Assembly: GCA_029834535.1 (NCBI GenBank)
Contig: JAQMWT010000088.1
Coordinates: 1 to 64,000, forward strand
Reading direction: 5' to 3'
DNA: 64,000 nucleotides
From: Chrysophaeum taylorii
Taxonomy: Eukaryota > Sar > Pelagophyceae > Pelagomonadales > Pelagomonadaceae
Position numbers and translations under genes: made by a program. Positions 50,387 to 62,480 of the stretch are shown here, piece by piece (positions within the stretch are counted from its first letter, which is position 1; the number at the start of each line of letters is the position of its first letter). Under the pieces are notes generated by a model. That model had not been told where the DNA came from. It made no database searches and saw only the letters and a list, made by a program, of their open reading frames with translations.

Positions 50387-51330
50387 TTGTCCCTCGATTT
50401 AGGGTAAGGATCATGTAGGCGCGAGAGTAAGCATCAGGTAGGCACGAGAGCCAGAAAGTGATCCTCCAAGCCGTCTACGGCGACCTCGCAGACTATTTCC
50501 ACGACCCGCGGCGGCTCTTTCAGCGCGCCATTCTCACGCCCCGTCGAAACGATGTTGTCGATGCGGACAACGCGCGCATGACCGCGGCATTTTTTTCCCG
50601 GAGACGAGGCGTCGGAGTTCTTTTCGGCTGACTAGGCTGGGTCGGAAGACGACGCCTCGCTCTTTACAGTAGAGTTTTCAACTCCCTGACAACCAACGGC
50701 ATGCTGACTTTGATCGCGAGGTTAAAGTCTTCGCAACCTCGACCCGTCGCACGGCCTCTGCAACGGCACCGGATACATGATCGATCGTGTCGTTGTCACC
50801 GAGGCTCCTCCAACCTGTATCCCGTAAGGCCCGCCTACGCCAAGCGATCAACAAGAGCCAGGGCCAGACGCCCCGCGAGGTCGGCGTCCTCTTGCCCAAG
50901 CCCGTCTTCTGTCACGTCCAGCTCTACGTGGCTCTCTGTCGATCGGCAACCCCGAGGATTTGCTCTTCTGGGTCGACGACTCCACCCTACCCCACACGTG
51001 CTGCGCAATACCGATAAGCCCCCTCACGGCGTCTACACGCGCACTGTAGGTAAACTTACTGGGACCAGGTGAACTTACTGGGGTTAGAGATTGGGACTAG
51101 GTGAGCTGAGTGCCCAGGTGAACTAACTGGGACCAGGTGAACTTACTGGGGTGTTTAGAGTAAACTCAAGGGTTGGCGGTGCGTGCGGATCAAAGCAGCT
51201 TGGATTGGCGGGGGTGAGAGCGACGAGCTCAAAGGAGAGTGGGGTGAGTGGGTGTGAGCACGAGTGGGTTTACGCCGAACTTACTGGGGTAAGAGATTGG
51301 GAGTAGGTGAACTTACTGGCCTGCACTTGT
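50331..51330 (+). mobile_element. Helitron-like element copy 6
   Basis: This 1.0-kb copy starts TCCTAACTACTAATCGACAG directly after GAAATA and ends GGCCTGCACTTGT before ATCAATC. Helicase blocks lie at about 50461-51017 with the same slips as the other copies, and a few private substitutions (for example GCGGACAAC for GCTGACAAC). It is the only copy that stands alone, so its flanks show the clearest single-insertion junctions: A before the TCC start and A after the final TTGT. Confidence 0.7.
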
Positions 51331-51376
51331 ATCAATCAAAGCAGCAGGTATCTACTACTATCCTATCCTATATACG

Positions 51377-51472
51377 TGTGACGAATGGTATGAGGCGTTA
51401 GACTAGCGATAAGAGAAAGACGTAAGGATACTGGATACGTGGTACAGGGGTAAGTGTCACAGCTTCTTCACA
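51377..51472 (-). repeat. 3' LTR of copia copy 2
   Basis: The 96-bp repeat runs TGTGAAGAAGCTG... to CATTCGTCACA on the minus strand. It is followed (51473-51575) by the same kind of tandem partial-LTR, pyrimidine-rich units seen before the 3' LTR of copy 1. Confidence 0.8.
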
Positions 51473-51668
51473 CAGGTGCTGGAAAAGAAGGAAAAGGAAA
51501 AAGGGGTAAGGTGAGGTCCTCACACAGGTGCTGGAAAAGAAGGAAAAGGGAAAAAGGGGTAAGTGAGACGCTCACAGAGGAGAAGCTTTGAGGAAGACGT
51601 CACATTTGAGGAAGACGTCACAGAGGCATTGTGGCAAGAAAAAGAGACAACAGAGATCAGGGCGAAGA

Positions 51669-53091
51669 TCACGAAGTGAGGTAACGAGCACGAAGCCGGA
51701 GGAAGGAAGGAGTGTCCGTACTGCGGGTGAAAATGTCGCTAAGATTGTTAAGGCGGGGTATGTGCTTGAGATCGATGATGTGGTTGCGATGGTACTCGGC
51801 GGTACTGTAAAAGCGAATGTCAATATGGCGGGTGCGCCGTGTGAGACATTGGAGACGAACTTGGGTGACGGTGGTGCTATTATCAACATACATTGGGACC
51901 GTGTGACGAGGGAGATCAAAGTCATCAAAAAGTTTGAGAAGCCAAGAGAGCTCAGCAGTCGCAGCGTAAAGAGCAAGCAACCCAGCTTCGAAAGAAGAAC
52001 GATCAAGTAAGTATTGCGAGCGGGAGCAGTCGGCTATATAGAGCCAGCAACAAAAGAAGAGCGAGCAAGTAAGTACTGCGATCGGGAGCAGTAGGCGATC
52101 ATAGAGCCAGCAGAGAAAACAAAGAAACAGTCGTGGAGTGGCGGTCATCAGGGTCGTCGGCCCAGCGGGAGTCGGAATAACCACAGAGACGAAGGGTAGA
52201 ATCGCGACCAAGAACAAGGGCAAGATCCTGAGTACCGTTGAGATAACGCAGAGTGTGGGATAAAGCGTGCCAAGCGTGCCAGTGGGGTTTACCAGGATTG
52301 TGGGAAAAACGCGCACACTGATTGACGGACCAAGTGATATCAGGGCGAGTCATGATGGAGATGAAGAGGACACGGCCAACAATACGGCGAAAAGGGACAC
52401 GCGTAATGCGAAGACCAACGTAAGAGGTGAGATCGAGTTCATTGACGTCAGTGAAAGCGCGGAAACGGAGGAAAAAGGCTTGGTAATGGCCAATGCAATG
52501 ACGAGGGTGCGCCACAAGAAGATCATCAACGACTAAAACAAGACGGAGGACCACGGTAGAATTGAGGACGAGCTTGTAATGGCAAGTGTCACCAGATCCG
52601 CGGACGAAGCCACAATCATTGAGAAGGAAGCGTTCCAAATAAAGCCACCAATTGCGACAAGCTTGTTTGCAACCATACCAAGAGCGACGGAGCTTGTAAA
52701 CGATTTTGGAACCATCGGTGGGTTGGCGAGGAGCATAGCCTTCGGGTGGCCAGACATAGATGTCTTCGTCAATGGGAGCTTGAATAAAAGCGGAGCTGAC
52801 ATCCAACTTGTGCAAATCCCAGTCATGAACAGCGACAAAGGTCAGAAAGAAACGGATCGTGACGATGTTGGCAACCGGTGAGTAGGTGTCATGATAATCA
52901 ATGCCGTGAACCTGGGTGTAACCGCGGACGACAAGGCGAGCCTTGTACGATTTGAAGCGGCCAGAGTCATACTTCTTGCGGAGGATCCACTTGAGGGTAC
53001 AAATGTTGCCAGAAAACGTCGAAGGAAGGCGCATAACATCCCAGCAACCAAGCTGACCAAGAGAGCTGTATTCTTTAGCGATGGCTTGCAA
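51669..53091 (-). pseudogene. copia copy 2 reverse transcriptase-RNase H
   Basis: The frame 53091-52099 encodes copia RT from QAIAKEYSSLGQLGCWDV through VVDDLLVAHPRH and into RNase H (WADDPDDRHST). Compared with copy 1, 177 bp (59 codons) are missing, exactly in phase, between RITR and PFRRIVG (at about 52393). A second frame (52316-51669) carries the end of RNase H (HIDIRFYSTAEYHRNHIID). Between them a stretch of about 60 bp is tandemly duplicated (51990-52110), causing the frame change. Confidence 0.8.
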
Positions 53092-53227
53092 CCAGCCAGG
53101 ACGCTCAGGATTGGTCGGATAGTCGTTTCGTCAAGGTCTGATACTGAGACATTTCTTCGGAAGCAGAGTAATAAACGTGTGCATGAGGATCAACAAGGGT
53201 GTTAGCTAAACAAAGGGGAAGGAAGAC

Positions 53228-54590
53228 CTAATGAACTAACAAACAAAAGCTAACAGAAGAGACATACAAGGAGTTACAGGGAAACAGAAGCGACAGAGGA
53301 AACAGAATCAACATCGTGACAGGAGGAAACAGAATGGCCCGTATCGACATCAGAATGGCCCGTATCGACATCAGAATGGCCCGTATCAACATCAGAATGG
53401 CCCGTAAAAAAGTTTGTTGGTTGTTGTAACGCGGGTTGGTCGACTTTGCGCGGTCGGCCCCGTTTGGCGCGACTTTGTTTTGCACTTTCTGTTGTTTTCT
53501 CTCTTTTGCACTTTCTGTTGTTTTCTCTCGAGCTCGTAGAATGGTCGGTTCACGTGATGGGGTGATCAGTCCCAGTGAAACCGGCGCATTCTCATCAAAC
53601 ACAGGGGGCAAGGGGGCAACAGCGGACAAGGGGGCAACAGCGGAAGAACAGCGGACAATGGGGGAACAATAGACGAGAGCTTGGAAGCGTGATTCGAGAA
53701 AGTCAGAACAACGTTGAAGTTCCTTCGGTGGTTGACATTGCAGGAAATCGGGTAAGTGAAACTGTCAGCAAAATCGAGGTCTGAAGAACAATAGCGACAA
53801 AAGTGCCTGGGATGACGTGCGTTAGACGATTGTCGCAGCGGGGCAAAGATAGCGGAAACACAGGCTGGTACATATGATGGCGGTGTACCAGACGTCTGAT
53901 GAGAACGTTGCCTTTGGGCAGATAGGTTGCATGGTGCATGGTGACCAGGTTATGACGATGGTTGGAGTCGACAGAAGCAAAAACAGGCGTAAGCAGGTTT
54001 GATACGAACGTGGGTGTTTGGTTGTTGTGGTGCGAGCAAGTTGCCATGGGCACGACCGCGTCCTGTACGCGAAAATGGAAGACTTCGGACGCGCCTGCGG
54101 TGTAAGGAACGAACACAGGTAGACCAGGCTGCTGTATGCCAGCCTGCTGTGACAGATAAGAAAGTGGCCCGTTTTCGCATTCGCAAGAACGAAGTTGCCA
54201 TATGGGCCAACGTTGGAGGAGCAAGCGGCGAGCTTCGCTCGTCATACTCGAATAGACTGCGGTAGAAGTTGGCGACAGTGGCAAAACAGTTGTGGCACGT
54301 AAGAACGTTGCAGATAGCTTGCAGATAGCGTCGCAGTGGCACGTAAGAACATTGCAGATAGCGTCGCGGGTGCTGAGCACGGAATTCACGTCGATAGCAA
54401 AACCGAATTTTAAAGGTCAGAAAAACGGCGAAAAAGTGCGTGAAGGAGAACCACAAATCACACAGCAAAGAAGTGTCTGTCCAGGATCCCGAAGATGAGC
54501 GATCCAACCACATAGGAAGCACGAAAACTGCGCACGCGAAAAATTGACAGGCACAGCTCAGTTGTGGCAGGTGAAATGAGCGATGGAACG
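53228..54590 (-). pseudogene. copia copy 2 central region, integrase core not recognisable
   Basis: The left part contains LGLITPSREP and the VSSVSFCLLVH segment, equivalents of the integrase-RT linker of copy 1 (around 13130-13410). A four-fold 21-bp repeat (AGAATGGCCCGTATCGACATC) is at 53330-53405. The rest (53700-54590) does not match copy 1 protease or integrase in any frame that I can read. It is nevertheless conserved with the palindrome arms at 56.6-57.5 and 61.2-62.1 kb, so it belonged to the amplified element. Confidence 0.45.
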
Positions 54591-54599
54591 TGATTCGCT

Positions 54600-54790
54600 G
54601 GTTTTACCAAAACCGACAAGCACAACGAGGAGTGGATCGACGAATAGCTGAAAATGCACAACGGGGAGTGGAGCAACGAATAGGCGAAATACAGAACGAG
54701 GAGGGGAGCAACGACGAGGTGAAAAGACAGAACGAGGAGAGGAGCAACGAATAGCGGAAAATACAGAACGAGGCGCCTGTGCAATGGGAG
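54600..54790 (-). repeat. ~36-bp minisatellite, copy in copia 2
   Basis: Units of about 33-37 bp built on CTCGTTCTGTATTTTCCGC and TATTCGTTGCTCC repeat five times on the minus strand. The same block occurs at 56365-56580, 62190-62380 and 63820-64000. It follows the gag remnant of each copy. Confidence 0.75.
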
Positions 54791-54959
54791 CTAAAAACAA
54801 AAACGAGGGGCTTCCGTGGGATGGGGCTGTTGATGTGCTTGCATCAGACATTCGGCGGTACACACGCTGACTTGGAATTATCTTGAAAGTGCTGCGCTGT
54901 TGAGAAGAACGGCGATGGTGGGTAGGGCGTTGTCGTGGAATAGCTAGGAACTTTGAAAC

Positions 54960-55730
54960 TTGCGGCAGTCCCCCTTAAAGTGATCCTTGCAGCCGCCAAA
55001 AGGACATCGGGTAGTGCGTCGGAATCGAGTAGAGCCAGGTTGTTGGGAAAGGGGAGCGTCTAGGGTAGGTCAGTTGGAAGAGTCTGAAGTCGTGGCTGAC
55101 GACGCGGCGGATAGCGCGGCGGAAGTGGTTGTGCATGCCATCGAAATTGGTTGTTGTTGAACTTCTCAAGGGTAGAACCACATTCATCGGTACGAAACGC
55201 AAGACGATAAAACAAAGCCAGTAAGGCTTGAAGCACGATGCACGTAGTCAAATGCGAGGACACACTCGAGGGTGCGTCGGATCAGGTACAATGCCGAGCA
55301 ACTTGAACTCCGGTGATAGGTAAAATGCCGAGCAACTTGAACGCCGGTGATAGGTACAATGCTGAGCAACTTGTATACTCCGATGATGAACTTGTTGAGG
55401 AAGTTCACTACGCAATCCCCACGGCCCATGTAGACATCGGTAATGCGCTTGTAAAGTCGCGTGAAGTTCATGTCGCGGTTGTCATGGATATCAACGTTGT
55501 TGCTTGACGCGAAAGTCTTCTTCAGAGCAGCCAGAAGCGGAAATGCTAGTCCAAGTGTCAGTGGTCAAGATAATGCGATCACCGGTGGAAATGATCATGT
55601 TTTCCAGGCGCCGGGTCCATTGGTGAAAAAGATGTCGCTCACCACTGAAAGCATCGAGTTTTTGCGAAATCTTGGTATCCTTAATTTCGATCGAGGACAT
55701 GATAAACGATAACGAACCGAACACGTAGCA
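54960..55730 (-). pseudogene. copia copy 2 gag remnant
   Basis: The native gag start is intact here (ATG at about 55702; MSSIEIKDTKISQKLDAFSG) and stays in phase past the point where copy 1 has its 4-bp insertion. It continues through WTSISASGCSEED. Later pieces are deleted or slipped. A zinc-knuckle-like stretch (CPFGDCKDHFKDC in the related copy near 63630) corresponds to about 54970-55010. Confidence 0.6.
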
Positions 55731-55817
55731 ATGAACTGAAGCCGAGGAGGAGTCGCTGTTGTCCGTGAAGTCAAGCTCAGGGCGTTCGACCTTGGACACC
55801 TGGAACACCTGGTACCA

Positions 55818-55913
55818 TGTGACGAATGGTATGAGGCGTTAGACTAGCGATAAGAGAAAGACGTAAGGATACTGGATACGTGGTGCAGGGGTAAGTGTCA
55901 TAGCTTCTTCACA
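55818..55913 (-). repeat. 5' LTR of copia copy 2
   Basis: The 96-bp repeat reads TGTGAAGAAGC to TTCGTCACA on the minus strand and is followed by the primer-binding site TGGTACCAGGTG (55806-55817). It is nearly identical to the LTR at 62829-62923. Confidence 0.8.
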
Positions 55914-56270
55914 GCACGAGTAGAGGGTTGTATTTGAAAGTCCGACTTTGGTGGTTAAGGGCTCTTTGTTAAGCGGCGCACCCCCAGAAGTACGAATAAT
56001 GGACCACGCGGAAAAACGGAGGAGTTATGTGAGAACTGAAATGAGGATGTGAGAACTATAATGGGGACCTCACTAGCGATAAGGGAATGACGTAGGGATG
56101 CGGGATACGTGGCGCAGGGGTAAGTGTCATAGCTTCCTCACACAGGTGCTGGAAAAGAAAGAAAAGGAAAAAGGGGTAAGTGAGGTCCTCACACAGGTGC
56201 TGGAAAAGAAAGAAAAGGAGAAAGGGGTAAGTGAGACGCTCACAGAGGAGTACCACCAATTTTCTTCCGC
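55914..56270. other. Junction region with a partial copia 3' end
   Basis: After unique-looking sequence (55914-56066) there is a minus-strand LTR fragment without its last ~20 bases (56067-56140) and the partial-LTR tandem units (56141-56250). At about 56252-56270 the orientation switches to plus-strand gag-tail sequence. It is mirrored at about 62480-62828. Confidence 0.6.
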
Positions 56271-56339
56271 AAACACATCAACAACCCCATCCCATGGAAG
56301 CCCCTCGTTTTTGTGAAGGAAAAATGTTTTTGTGGAAGC

Positions 56340-59158
56340 CCCTCGTTTTTGTTTTTAGCTCCCATTGCACAGGCGCCCTTCGTTCTGTATTTTCCGCTAT
56401 TCGTTGCTCCACCCCTCGTTCTGTATTTTACCCTCGTCGTTGCTCCTCTCCTCGTTCTGTCTTTTCACCTCGTCGTTACCCCCTCCTGGTTCTGTATTTC
56501 AGCTATTCGTTGATCAACTCCCCGTTCTACATTTTCTGCTATTCGTTGATCCACCTCGTTGTGCTTGTCGGTTTTGGTAAAACCAGCGAATCATGTTCCA
56601 TCGCGCATTTCACCTGCCACAACTAAGCTGTGCCTGTCAATTTTTCGCGTGCGCAGCTTTCGTGCTTCCTATGTGGTTGGATCGCTCATCTTCGGGATCC
56701 TGGACAGACGCTTCTTTGCTGTGTGATTTGCGGTTCTCCTTCGCGCAAAAACTCTCGCCTTTTCGCCGCTTTTCTGACCTTTAAAATCCGGTTTTGCTAT
56801 CGCAGTGAATTCCGTGCTCAGCACCCGCGACGCTATCTGCAATGTTCTTACGTCTGCGACGCTATCTGCAACGTTCTTACGCGCCACAACTGTTTTGCCA
56901 CTATCGCCAACTTCTACCGCAGTCTATTCGAGTATGACGAGCGAAGCTCGCCGCTTGCTCCTCTAACGTTGGCCCATATGGCAACTTCGTTCTTGCGAAT
57001 GCGAAAACGGGCCACTTCCTTATCTGCCACAGCATGCTGGCATACAGCAGCCTGGTCTACCCGTGTTCGTTCCTTACACACCGCTGGCGCGTCCGAAGTC
57101 TTCCATCTTCGCGTACAGGACGCGGTCGTGCCCATGGCAACTTGCTCGCGCCACAACAACCAAAAACCCAACGTTCGCATCAACCCTGTTTACGCCCGTT
57201 TTTGCTTCTGTCGACTCCGACCATCGTCATAACCTGGTCACCATGCAACATATCTGCCCAAAGGCCACGTTCTCATCAGACGTCTGGTACACTGCCATCA
57301 TATATACCAGCCTGTGTTCCCGCTATCTTTACCCCGCTGCGATCCTCAGTGGCAACAATCGCTTAACGCAAGTCTTCCCCGGCACCTTTTGTCGCTATTG
57401 TTCTTCAGACCTCGATTTTGCTGACAGTTTCGCTTATCAGATTTCCTGCAATGTCAACCACCGAAGGAACTTCAACGTTGCTCCGACTTTCTCGAATCAC
57501 GCTTCCAAGCTCTCGTCTACTGTTGCCCCATTGTCACCTGTTCCTGCTGTTGCCCGATTGTCACCTGTTCTTCCGCTGTTGCCCCCTTGTCCCCTGTGTT
57601 TGATGAGAATGCGCCGGTTTCACTGGGACTGATCACCCCATCACGTGAACCGACCATTCTACGAGCTCATGCACTCCGCCGAACCAAAGAGAGAAAACAA
57701 CAAAACGTGCACAACAAAGTCGAGCCAACCAGAGCCGACAAAACATCAAGCATGCAAAACAAAAAGCGTGCATAACAAAGTCGAGCCAAACGGAGCCGAC
57801 CGCGCAAAGTCGACATTATTCAGAAACAAATGGAGAACCAACTCAAACCCACAATACTGGCGTTTTACCACGCACTGTCGATTCTGTGTCATCTTGTCAT
57901 TCCCTTCGATTCTGTGTCATCTTGTCCTTCCCTGTACGTTAATTATTCTAGCTTTCGTTTGTTAGTTCATTATGTCTTCCTTCCCCTCTGTCTCGCCCAG
58001 CCCATCCAAATCCTGCACGTCGGTTACAAGCCCTTGCCACAGAATATCATTCCTCGGTCAGCTCGGTTGCTCGGATGTTGTTCGCGTTCCTTCTACTTTT
58101 TCTGGCACCATCTGCCCTTTGAAGTGGGTCCACCGCACGAAGTATGAATCTGGCCGCTTCAAATCGTACACTACTCATCTCGTTGTCCGCGGCTACACCC
58201 AGGTTCACGGCATTGCTTACCACGACACGTACCGTCCTGTAGATGTCATCTCTGCTTTCATACAAGCCCCTGTCTGGCGTTGCTGCTCACGACTGGGATT
58301 TGCATCAGTTGGATGTCAGCTCCGCTTTTATCCAAGCTCCCATTGACGAAGACATCTATGTCTGGCCACCCGAAGGTTATGCTCCTCGCCAACCCTTCGA
58401 TGGTTTCAAAAATCCTTTACACGCTCTGTCGCTCTTGGTACGGTCCCCCGCAAGCATGTCCCCACTGGTGGCTTTACTTAGAACGCTTCCTTGTCCATGA
58501 TTGTAGCTTTGTCCGCGATTCTGGTGCCACTTGCAGCTACACACTCATGCTTAAGTCTACTGTCGTTCAGCGCCTTGTTCTCGTCGTTGATGATCTTCTT
58601 GTGGCGCACCCCCGTTCTTGCATTGGCCATTACCAAGCTTCCTTTTTTGCGTTTTTCAACGCCTTCCCACTTCCGTTGGTCTCCGCCTTACGCGTGCTCG
58701 CGCACGTCGCACGCTCGCTATCTACCAATCCCATGCTATCCGTGAAATCCTCGCCGAACATCGCTTCATCAACAGTAAACCAGAGTTGACTCCCGCTCCC
58801 AAAGTTCTTCCTCCTCTTCTGCGGCTGCTTCTCCTGCACCTGGCTCCCCTGCTCACGTCTTCGTGGCACGCAGCCCTTTTCGTCGTATTGTTGGCTGTGT
58901 TTTATTTATTTCCATCATGACTCGCCCTGATATTACTTGGTCCGTCAATCAGTGTGCGCGTCTTTCACACAATCCTGGTAAATAAACCCCACTGGTACGC
59001 TTTGTATCCCACTCTGCCTTATCTCAACGGTTCTCAGGGTCTTTCCATTTTTTTTGGTCGCGATTCTACCCTTCGTCTCTGTGGTTATTCCGACTCCAGC
59101 TGGGCCGACGACCCTGATGACCGCCACTCCACTACTTGCTTTTGTTTTCTCCTTGCTC
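56340..59158 (+). pseudogene. copia copy 3, 5'-truncated, plus strand
   Basis: The copy begins at the minisatellite (56365-56580), passes through the same unassigned central region as copy 2 and the LGLITPSREP linker (about 57625), and ends with RT and RNase H. RT pieces include GYTQVHGIAYHDTY, LHQLDVSSAFIQAPIDEDIY (58295-58357) and VVDDLLVAHP. RNase H has GYSDSSWADDPDDRHST near 59080-59130. Between HDTY and SGVAAHDW a second SAFIQAP segment replaces the normal sequence. It is heavily slipped and has no LTRs of its own. Confidence 0.7.
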
Positions 59159-59608
59159 TCGCTGCTAGAAGACTGAATTTCGCAGCATCTCGCTGCTCGA
59201 TATCTTTTGAAGCGAAGTCACGACTTGAGGTAACTGAGCTCACGAAGCCGGAGGAAGGAAGGAGCTTCCGTACTGCGGGTGAAGATATCGCTGAGTTGTC
59301 AAGGCCGGTCCAATGTCTCACGGAGATCAATGCCATGTGGATTGCGATGATTTTCGGCGGTGCTGTATCATCGCAACCACATCATTGATCTCCAACACAT
59401 CACCCGCCTTGACACATTGGAGATCGGACTTGGGTACGGTGGTTCTGTTATCGACGTACGTGGTAGTACCGTGTGACGAGGGAGATCAAAGGCATCAAAA
59501 AGTTTGAGATGCCAAGAGAGTCAGCAGTAGCAGCGTAAAGAGCGAGCAATTCTTCAAAAGATGAGCGGGCGAGGAGGTACGCTGCGAGCAGTAGGCTATC
59601 ATAGAGCC
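59159..59608. other. Scrambled centre of the palindrome
   Basis: Short blocks of the copia 3' end appear in alternating orientation. 59215-59345 is minus (CACGAAGCCGGAGGAAGG), 59366-59410 is plus (CAACCACATCATTGATCTCC), and from 59412 the sequence is minus again and runs into the right arm. Several template switches or an end-joining event are needed to explain it. Confidence 0.65.
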
Positions 59609-62480
59609 AGCAAGGAGAAAACAAAAGCAAGTAGTGGAGTGGCGGTCATCAGGGTCGTCGGCCCAGCTGGAGTCGGAATAACCACAGAGACGAAGGTAGA
59701 ATCGCGACCAAGAACAAGGCAAGAGCCTGAGAACCGTTGAGATAACGCAGAGTGTGGGATACAAAGCGTACCAGTGGGGTTTATTTACCAGGATTGTGTG
59801 AAAGACGCGCACACTGATTGACGGACCAAGTGATATCAGGGCGAGTCATGATGGAAATAAATAAAACACAGCCAACAATACGACGAAAAGGGCTGCGTGC
59901 ACGAAGACGTGAGCAGGGGAGCCAGGTGCAGGAGAAGCAGCCGCAGAAAGAGGAGGAAGAACTTTGGGAGCGGGAGTTAATTCTGGTTGACTGTTGATGA
60001 AGCGATGTTCGGTGAGGATTTCACGGATAGCATGGGATTGGTAGATAGCGAGCGTGCGACGTGCGCGAGCACGCGTAAGGCGGAGACCAACGGAAGTGGG
60101 AAGGCTTTGAAAAACGCAAAAAAAACTTGGTAATGGCCAATGCAAGAACGGAGGTGCGCCACAAGAAGATCATCAACGACGAGAACAAGGCGCTGAACGA
60201 CAGTAGACTTAAGCATGAGTGTGTAGCTGCAAGTGGCACCAGAATCGCGGACAAAGCTACAATCATGGACAAGGAAGCGTTCTAAGTAAAGCCACCAGTG
60301 GGGACATGCTTGCGGGGGGGACCGTACCAAGAGCTACAGAGCGTGTAAAGGATTTTTGAAACCATCGGTGGGTTGGCGAGGAGCATAACCTTCGGGTGGC
60401 CAGACATAGATGTCTTCGTCAATGGGAGCTTGGATAAAAGCGGAGCTGACATCCAACTGATGCAAATCCCAGTCGTGAGCAGCAACGCCAGACAGGGGCT
60501 TGTATGAAAGCAGAGATGACATCTACAGGACGGTACGTGTCGTGGTAAGCAATGCCGTGAACCTGGGTGTAGCGCGGACAACGAGATGAGTAGTGTACGA
60601 TTTGAAGCGGCCAGATTCATACTTCGTGCGGTGGACCCACTTCAAAGGGCAGATGGTGCCAGAAAAAGTAGAAGGAACGCGAACAACATCCGAGCAACCG
60701 AGCTGACCGAGGGAATGATATTCTGTGGCAAGGGCTTGTAACCGACGTGCAGGATTTGGATGGGCTGGGCGAGACAGAGGGGAAGGAAGACATAATGAAC
60801 TAACAAACGAAAGCTAGAATAATTAACGTACAGGGAAGGACAAGATGACACAGAATCGAAGGGAATGACAAGATGACACAGAATCGACAGTGCGTGGTAA
60901 AACGCCAGTATTGTGGGTTTGAGTTGGTTCTCCATTTGTTTCTGAATAATGTCGACTTTGCGCGGTCGGCTCCGTTTGGCTCGACTTTGTTTGCACGTTT
61001 TTGTTTTGCACGCTTGATGTTTTGTCGGCTCTGGTTGGCTCGACTTTGTTGTGCACGTTTTGTTGTTTTCTCTCTTTGGTTCGGCGGAGTGCATGAGCTC
61101 GTAGAATGGTCGGTTCACGTGATGGGGTGATCAGTCCCAGTGAAACCGGCGCATTCTCATCAAACACAGGGGACAAGGGGGCAACAGCGGAAGAACAGGT
61201 GACAATCGGGCAACAGCAGGAACAGGTGACAATGGGGCAACAGTAGACGAGAGCTTGAAGCGTGATTCGAGAAGTCGGAAGCAACGTTGAAGTTCCTTCG
61301 GTGGTTGACATTGCAGGAAATCTGATAAGCGAAACTGTCAGCAAAATCGAGGTCTGAAGAACAATAGCGACAAAAGGTGCCGGGGAAGACTTGCGTTAAG
61401 CGATTGTTGCCACTGAGAATCGCAGCGGGGTAAAGATAGCGGGAACACAGGCTGGTATATATGACGGCAGTGTATCAGACGTCTGATGAGAACGTGGCCT
61501 GTGGGCAGATATGTTGCATGGTGACCAGGTTATGACGATGGTCGGAGTCGACAGAAGCAAAAACAGGCGCAAACAGGTTTGATGCGAACGTTGGGTTTTG
61601 GTTGTTGTGGCGCGAGCAAGTTGCCATGGGCACGACCGCGTCCTGTACGCGAAGATGGAAGACTTCGGACGCGCCAGCGGTGTGTGGAACGAACACGGGT
61701 AGACCAGGCTGCTGTATGCCAGCATGCTGTGGCAGATAAGGAAGTGGCCCGTTTTCGCATTCGCAAGAACGAAGTTGCCATATGGGCCAACGTTAGAGGA
61801 GCAAGCGGCGAGCTTCGCTCGTCATACTCGAATAGACTGCGGTAGAAGTTGGCGATAGTGGCAAAACAGTTGTGGCGCGTAAGAACGTTGCAGATAGCGT
61901 CGCAGACGTAAGAACATTGCAGATAGCGTCGCGGGTGCTGAGCACGGAATTCACTGCGATAGCAAAACCGGATTTTAAAGGTCAGAAAAGCGGCGAAAAG
62001 GCGAGAGTTTTTGCGCGAAGGAGAACCGCAAATCACACAGCAAAGAAGCGTCTGTCCAGGATCCCGAAGATGAGCGATCCAACCACATAGGAAGCACGAA
62101 AGCTGCGCACGCGAAAAATTGACAGGCACAGCTTAGTTGTGGCAGGTGAAATGCGCGATGGAACATGATTCGCTGGTTTTACCAAAACCGACAAGCACAA
62201 CGAGAGTGGATCAACGAATAGCAGAAAATGTAGAACGGGGAGTTGATCAACGAATAGCTGAAATACAGAGGAGGGGTGACGAGGTGAAAAGACAGAACGA
62301 GGAGAGGAGCAACGACGAGGGTAAAATACAGAACGAGGGGTGGAGCAACGAATAGCGGAAAATACAGAACGAAGGGCGCCTGTGCAATGGGAGCTAAAAA
62401 CAAAAACGAGGGCTTCCACAAAAACATTTTTCCTTCACAAAACGAGGGGCTTCCATGGGATGGGGTTGTTGATGTGTTTG
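59480..62480 (-). pseudogene. copia copy 4, 5'-truncated, minus strand
   Basis: This is the mirror image of copy 3: minisatellite at 62190-62380, central region, linker with LGLITPSREP (about 61110), RT with LHQLDVSSAFIQAPIDEDIY (60486-60405), and RNase H at about 59700-59640. It keeps the normal RNase H continuation (SMIAYCSQ) that copy 3 has lost. Copies 3 and 4 share the truncation and the SAFIQAP replacement, which shows that the palindrome formed after those changes. Confidence 0.7.

Larger units (their letters stand above)
51377..55913 (-). mobile_element. copia retrotransposon, copy 2 (degenerate)
   Basis: Two 96-bp LTRs in minus orientation bound the element (51377-51472 and 55818-55913), and both are of the same family as copy 1. 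Gag N-terminus, zinc-knuckle-like piece, RT and RNase H follow in order on the minus strand, but the integrase core is not recognisable and many slips are present. Flanking 5-mers (ATACG and GCACG) do not form a target duplication, which suggests that one end was rearranged; the right end is part of the large palindrome. Confidence 0.75.
54598..59158. repeat. Left arm of a large palindrome
   Basis: The arm is the inverted counterpart of 59609-64000. Matching landmarks include the copia LTR (55818-55913 and 62829-62923), GAGTAGAGGGTTGTATTTG (about 55918 and 62824, inverted), the minisatellite, and the RNase H end GACTCCAGCTGGGCCG (59091 and 59683, inverted). Small indels distinguish the arms. 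The arms meet around a 450-bp spacer. Confidence 0.8.
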
